From Paraburkholderia hiiakae (GTDB lineage Bacteria > Pseudomonadota > Gammaproteobacteria > Burkholderiales > Burkholderiaceae): 64,000 bases of DNA. This document shows positions 61,442 to 64,000 of the stretch, piece by piece (the first letter of the stretch is position 1; the number at the start of each line of letters is the position of its first letter). The notes below the pieces were generated by a model, which worked only from the letters and a program-made list of their open reading frames with translations, ran no database searches and was not told where the DNA came from. The stretch spans positions 124,001 to 188,000 of the forward strand of contig NZ_CAJHCQ010000015.1 of NCBI RefSeq assembly GCF_904848665.1. The letters run 5' to 3'. The translations under genes were made by a program, and so were the position numbers.

Positions 61442-61846
61442 GTCGTCCTTTCCTTGAGCGTGGCCCGTCGGCGCTTACGCTCGCGTGTGAATCGGCGGAG
61501 GCTTCCCATTGTGCAATCCGGTTCCAACGGGTTTGCGTTCGGCCAGGCAATCCGTTGGCGCGCCATCGTGCAGCAGCATGGCGCTATGCCAGATCGAGTG
61601 TTGCTCAGGCACCGCACTGAAGCGATAGGGAGTTCGGGCAATCGGATTGCCCTTTGGTGCAATCTGGAGTTCAAGCCTTTATTTTCGCTGGATGCGCCGC
61701 TAAATTGCGCGCTAAGGACCACTCGATTCGGGCACGTGAGCGGAAAGTGCTGCAATGCAGTCTGTAATTTTCGACAATGCAACCATTCCGGAGTGCGAAC
61801 GTATGAAGCTGTCTCGTCTGCCAGAGGCTTGTTGAATGGGGAAAGC
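61442..61846. other. Divergent region with element copy C
   Basis: 405 bp without a supported gene. A long open frame crosses it (from 61454), but its sequence is unlike a protein. The region carries the 40-bp element on the minus strand at 61624-61663; the centre is GGGCAATC-g-GATTGCCC, a perfect 8-bp inverted repeat. Confidence 0.65.
61624..61663 (-). promoter_or_regulatory. 40-bp regulatory element, copy C
   Basis: Read on the minus strand it starts ATTGCAC, has AAAGGGCAA, a second ATTGCCC 21 bp after the first, and ends CTCCCTATC, the same length and spacing as copies A and B. It lies 182 bp upstream of the small exported protein ending at 61034. Confidence 0.65.
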
Positions 61847-62265
61847 ATGATGTTCCGGCGTTCATGCGTGCGCCGCAGGCGCGAGACGGCCGCACATGCT
61901 TTCGGCGCCTGGCTTTTGGCAGCCAGTCAGTTGCTCAATCCAACGGTGGCAACGGCGCAGACTTCGTCCGCCCCCAAATTTACCGGTCGGACGTACAAAA
62001 GCGTGCGAACGCCGTTCTTGCATTGCTGCCCCTCACCGTCACGCCGGACCTTTCCGCAAGCACGCTCGGCATTCGCAACGGCGCCACTGGCGACCCGTCG
62101 CTGAGCATGATCCTCGGCTTCAATCAGCTTACGTCGCTCGGCGCAGGGATCGAAATTGACACCGGCGCGGTCACCAAGCTCTTCTCGCGTTTGCGCATGG
62201 TGGCCCGCTACGCGTTCGGCAAGGACGTAACGGGCGCTTCGCTCGGTCTCGCGCTCAGCTTCTGA
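61847..62265 (+). pseudogene. Probable frameshifted small exported protein
   Basis: An ATG at 61847 with GGGGAA upstream begins a convincing signal peptide in one frame (AHAFGAWLLAASQLLNPTVA, then TAQ). The sequence in that frame becomes non-protein-like after about 62000. The neighbouring frame then continues with a well-patterned C-terminal part (AVLALLPLTVTPDLSASTLG, LGAGIEIDTGAVTKLFSRLR, ending GASLGLALSF with a terminal Phe) to the stop at 62265. A single indel near 62000 would join them to a ~139-residue exported, perhaps outer-membrane, protein. It could be a real pseudogene, a sequencing error, or two misread frames. The hairpin GGTAGCGGT/ACCGCTACC follows at 62268-62300. Confidence 0.55.
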
Positions 62266-62372
62266 GCGGTAGCGGTCATTGCCACGAACGCACCGCTACC
62301 CAGAAAAGGTGTACGGTCCATATACTGGATCTCATCGCCGCAACGGCCCAAAGTCGCCGCTGGAGGGACGCC

Positions 62373-63506
62373 ATGAAGAAGCCGGTCTGGTGGCTGTTCA
62401 CGCTCTGCCTGGTCCTGATTGCGCCTGCAACCTATGGCGCTGCCGCCGAGTCCGCACAGTCTCCTCAGGCAGCCGAGGCCGCGCCTGCGAGTGCGAGTGC
62501 CCGGACAAGCGGCACGCTGCGAGTGGCGATTGCCCCGGTCGCCCCGTTCGTGCTGCCGGAGTCGGCGACACCGGTCGGCTTCAGCATCGACATCTGGTAT
62601 GAGATCGCGCGTCGCATGCATGTCGATTTCAGATGGGATCGCGTCGCGAAGCAGCCTGAGCTGCTGAGCGCCGTTCAGCGTGGCGATGCGGACATCGCCA
62701 TCGCTGCCATCACGATGACACCGGAACGCGAAAAGCTCGTCGACTTCTCGCTGCCGTATTTCGATTCCGGCTTGCAGATCATGGTGCGCGCGCAAAGCGA
62801 CAACTCGTTTGTCGCGTCGCTTCGTTCGGTTCCCTGGCTCGCCCTCGGACAGTTCCTCGCTGCCTCCGTCGTGATCATCTTCATTCTCGCCAATCTCGTA
62901 TGGCTGATGGAGCGCCGCAGTGATCCCAACTTCCAGAAGCCCTGGCTGCGCGCTGTCGGCGAAGGGCTCTGGGTGACCATGCTGATCATCGCGACAGGCG
63001 AGCATGGCGAGCGCGAAAGCGCCGGACTATGGAAAAGGGTGCTGGTACCCGCGATGTGGCTGATCGGCGTGGTGCTGATCGCGCAGTTCACGGCGACCGT
63101 GACATCATTCCAGACGGTGGCGCGGTTGCAGTCGAACATTCGCGGTCCGGACGATCTTCCAGGCAAGACGATCGGCACGGCGCCGGGCACGGTCGCCGCA
63201 CAGTACCTCGCCGAGCGTGGTTTGCCGTTCGTGAACATCGACAGTGCCGCCGACGGCTTCAAGATGCTGATGCGCGGCGACGTGCAGGCCATCGTCTACG
63301 ATGCGCCAACGCTGCAGTATTGGGCGGGCCGGCTCGGCAACGGGTCACTTGCCGTAGTTGGCCCGATATTCATGCCGGCAAAGTATGGGATCGCTGTCGC
63401 GAACGGCAGCCCGTTGCGCAAGACCATCAACGAAACCTTGCTTGCGATGTACGAGGACGGCACGTACGAACAGATTTACCAGAAGTGGTTTTCGGCGAGT
63501 AAATAG
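62373..63506 (+). CDS. Ionotropic glutamate receptor-like channel / substrate-binding protein with inserted membrane pore
   Basis: 377 residues. After a signal peptide (VWWLFTLCLVLIAPATYG) comes half of a solute-binding family 3 domain (S1, ~48-148: TLRVAIAPVAPFV, GFSIDIWYEIARRM, GDADIAIAAITMTPEREKLVDFS). Then come helix 1 (~155-178), a re-entrant pore-loop-like segment (GEGLWVTMLIIATGE, ~196-210), helix 2 (~222-244), and the second half (S2, ~255-375: LPGKTIGTAPGTVAAQYL, AIVYDAPTLQYW with Asp310). This S1-M1-P-M2-S2 order is that of GluR0-type prokaryotic glutamate receptor channels. The GluR0 filter TVGYG is absent, so ion selectivity is unclear. Confidence 0.85.
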   Translation: MKKPVWWLFTLCLVLIAPATYGAAAESAQSPQAAEAAPASASARTSGTLRVAIAPVAPFVLPESATPVGFSIDIWYEIARRMHVDFRWDRVAKQPELLSAVQRGDADIAIAAITMTPEREKLVDFSLPYFDSGLQIMVRAQSDNSFVASLRSVPWLALGQFLAASVVIIFILANLVWLMERRSDPNFQKPWLRAVGEGLWVTMLIIATGEHGERESAGLWKRVLVPAMWLIGVVLIAQFTATVTSFQTVARLQSNIRGPDDLPGKTIGTAPGTVAAQYLAERGLPFVNIDSAADGFKMLMRGDVQAIVYDAPTLQYWAGRLGNGSLAVVGPIFMPAKYGIAVANGSPLRKTINETLLAMYEDGTYEQIYQKWFSASK

Positions 63507-63559
63507 GATTGCGACTGTTTCGGGCCAACCGCGACCCTAAGACAGCCGCGCCGAAAGCG

Positions 63560-64000
63560 TCAGTGCGCGACGCTGGCAAGCTCCGTGGCGTAGAACATCT
63601 GCGTCAGTGCGTCAGCGTGGTTCTGTGGACCGTCAACCACGAAAAGCGCTTCGTGCAACGCGTGTTCAACGTCGAATCGACCGGCTAGCCAGCCACGCAA
63701 CGCGGACTCGGACATGACGACGATATTGCTGCGTTTCGCCTCTTCCGTGGTCGTCACGTCGGGGATTTCCGGAACAATGTCCGGATCGAAGCCTTCCGTG
63801 GTGGCGTGGAAAAAGCCCCAGGTATCGTTTTCGATAAGCAGGACAAAGAAGTCCGGCAAGTCCAGAAGACGCTCTTCCGAGTGCGTACCTTCAATGCGCG
63901 CCTGCAGCAGGTTCAACGCCTCGACCGCCGCCATGCGCTTTCGCGCCGCGGCGAGCGCGCCGTCATCGACATCGATCGCTTCGATCAAATTCGCCTCGAT
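63560..64000 (-). CDS. Unidentified protein (5' end probably outside window)
   Basis: 147 codons are open to the right edge; the stop is at 63560. An internal TTG at 63988 could serve as start, but there is no reason to prefer it. The visible part is acidic, apparently soluble, and contains LPDFFVLLIENDTWGFFHATTEGF and ATTELASVAH-like ends (YATELASVAH). I do not recognise the family. It converges on the channel-like gene with 53 bp between the stops. Confidence 0.65.
   Translation of the reverse strand: MEANLIEAIDVDDGALAAARKRMAAVEALNLLQARIEGTHSEERLLDLPDFFVLLIENDTWGFFHATTEGFDPDIVPEIPDVTTTEEAKRSNIVVMSESALRGWLAGRFDVEHALHEALFVVDGPQNHADALTQMFYATELASVAH

Noticed and set aside
61454..61846. Plus-strand open frame upstream of the frameshifted gene
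   Set aside because: It starts with TTG, has no protein-like pattern, and crosses the conserved 40-bp element; only the part from 61847 looks like a translation start.

Overview
The window is about 64 kb of high-GC DNA from a Gram-negative beta-proteobacterium, most likely Burkholderiales (Burkholderia/Paraburkholderia-like). The placement rests on gene style: a CbiG-CobJ fusion, a DUF4148 exported protein, an HU protein with a lysine/alanine-rich tail, a Gram-negative porin with an AQSSVTLYG-type mature start, and a PobA-type hydroxybenzoate hydroxylase. Nothing in the sequence proves a species. No insertion sequence, prophage, rRNA or CRISPR array is visible.

1-7.3 kb: cobalamin (corrin ring) synthesis in two divergent operons. 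cobG-cobH-cobI-cobJ lies on the minus strand behind a cobalamin riboswitch; cobL-cobK-cobM lies on the plus strand with 4-bp stop/start overlaps. cobJ runs off the left edge. 7.3-32.8 kb: ordinary chromosomal genes, including a MarR regulator with a palindromic operator beside YciI-like and GST genes, a sodium:solute symporter with its DUF3311 partner, MarC, a class II amidotransferase, a hybrid PAS histidine kinase, a glycosyltransferase, a HAD phosphatase, periplasmic trehalase, pobA, an Ldh-type dehydrogenase with a DASS transporter, DUF4148, a DJ-1/PfpI protein, a POT peptide transporter, an AhpD-like protein divergent from a MocR regulator, HU, LysR, a porin and a BrkB/YihY membrane protein.

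33.0-42.3 kb: a compact selenium module. A formate dehydrogenase-N type operon (alpha, beta, gamma) has a catalytic subunit read through an in-frame UGA with a textbook bacterial SECIS hairpin. It is followed by fdhE, selA, selB and the selenocysteine tRNA gene selC. Only selD is missing from the window.

43.2-63.5 kb: a surface and signalling island. It holds a 3189-residue two-partner-secretion adhesin with an extended signal peptide and 29 YDG/MBG-type repeats, its FhaC/ShlB-type transporter, a DUF2092 protein with a Gly/His/Asn-rich exported partner, a small membrane protein, a single-domain receiver, a FixJ-type regulator, a histidine kinase with a periplasmic binding-protein-like sensor, small exported proteins (one apparently frameshifted), and a channel-like protein built like prokaryotic ionotropic glutamate receptors. 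A 40-bp element with the same internal spacing occurs three times in this island: upstream of the adhesin, between the DUF2092 gene and the receiver gene, and upstream of a small exported protein. It sits at almost the same distance (182-183 bp) from two of the start codons. The adhesin system and the neighbouring small exported proteins may therefore form one regulon, possibly under the local FixJ-type regulator. This is the best candidate for an undescribed system here. The right edge cuts an unidentified minus-strand gene.
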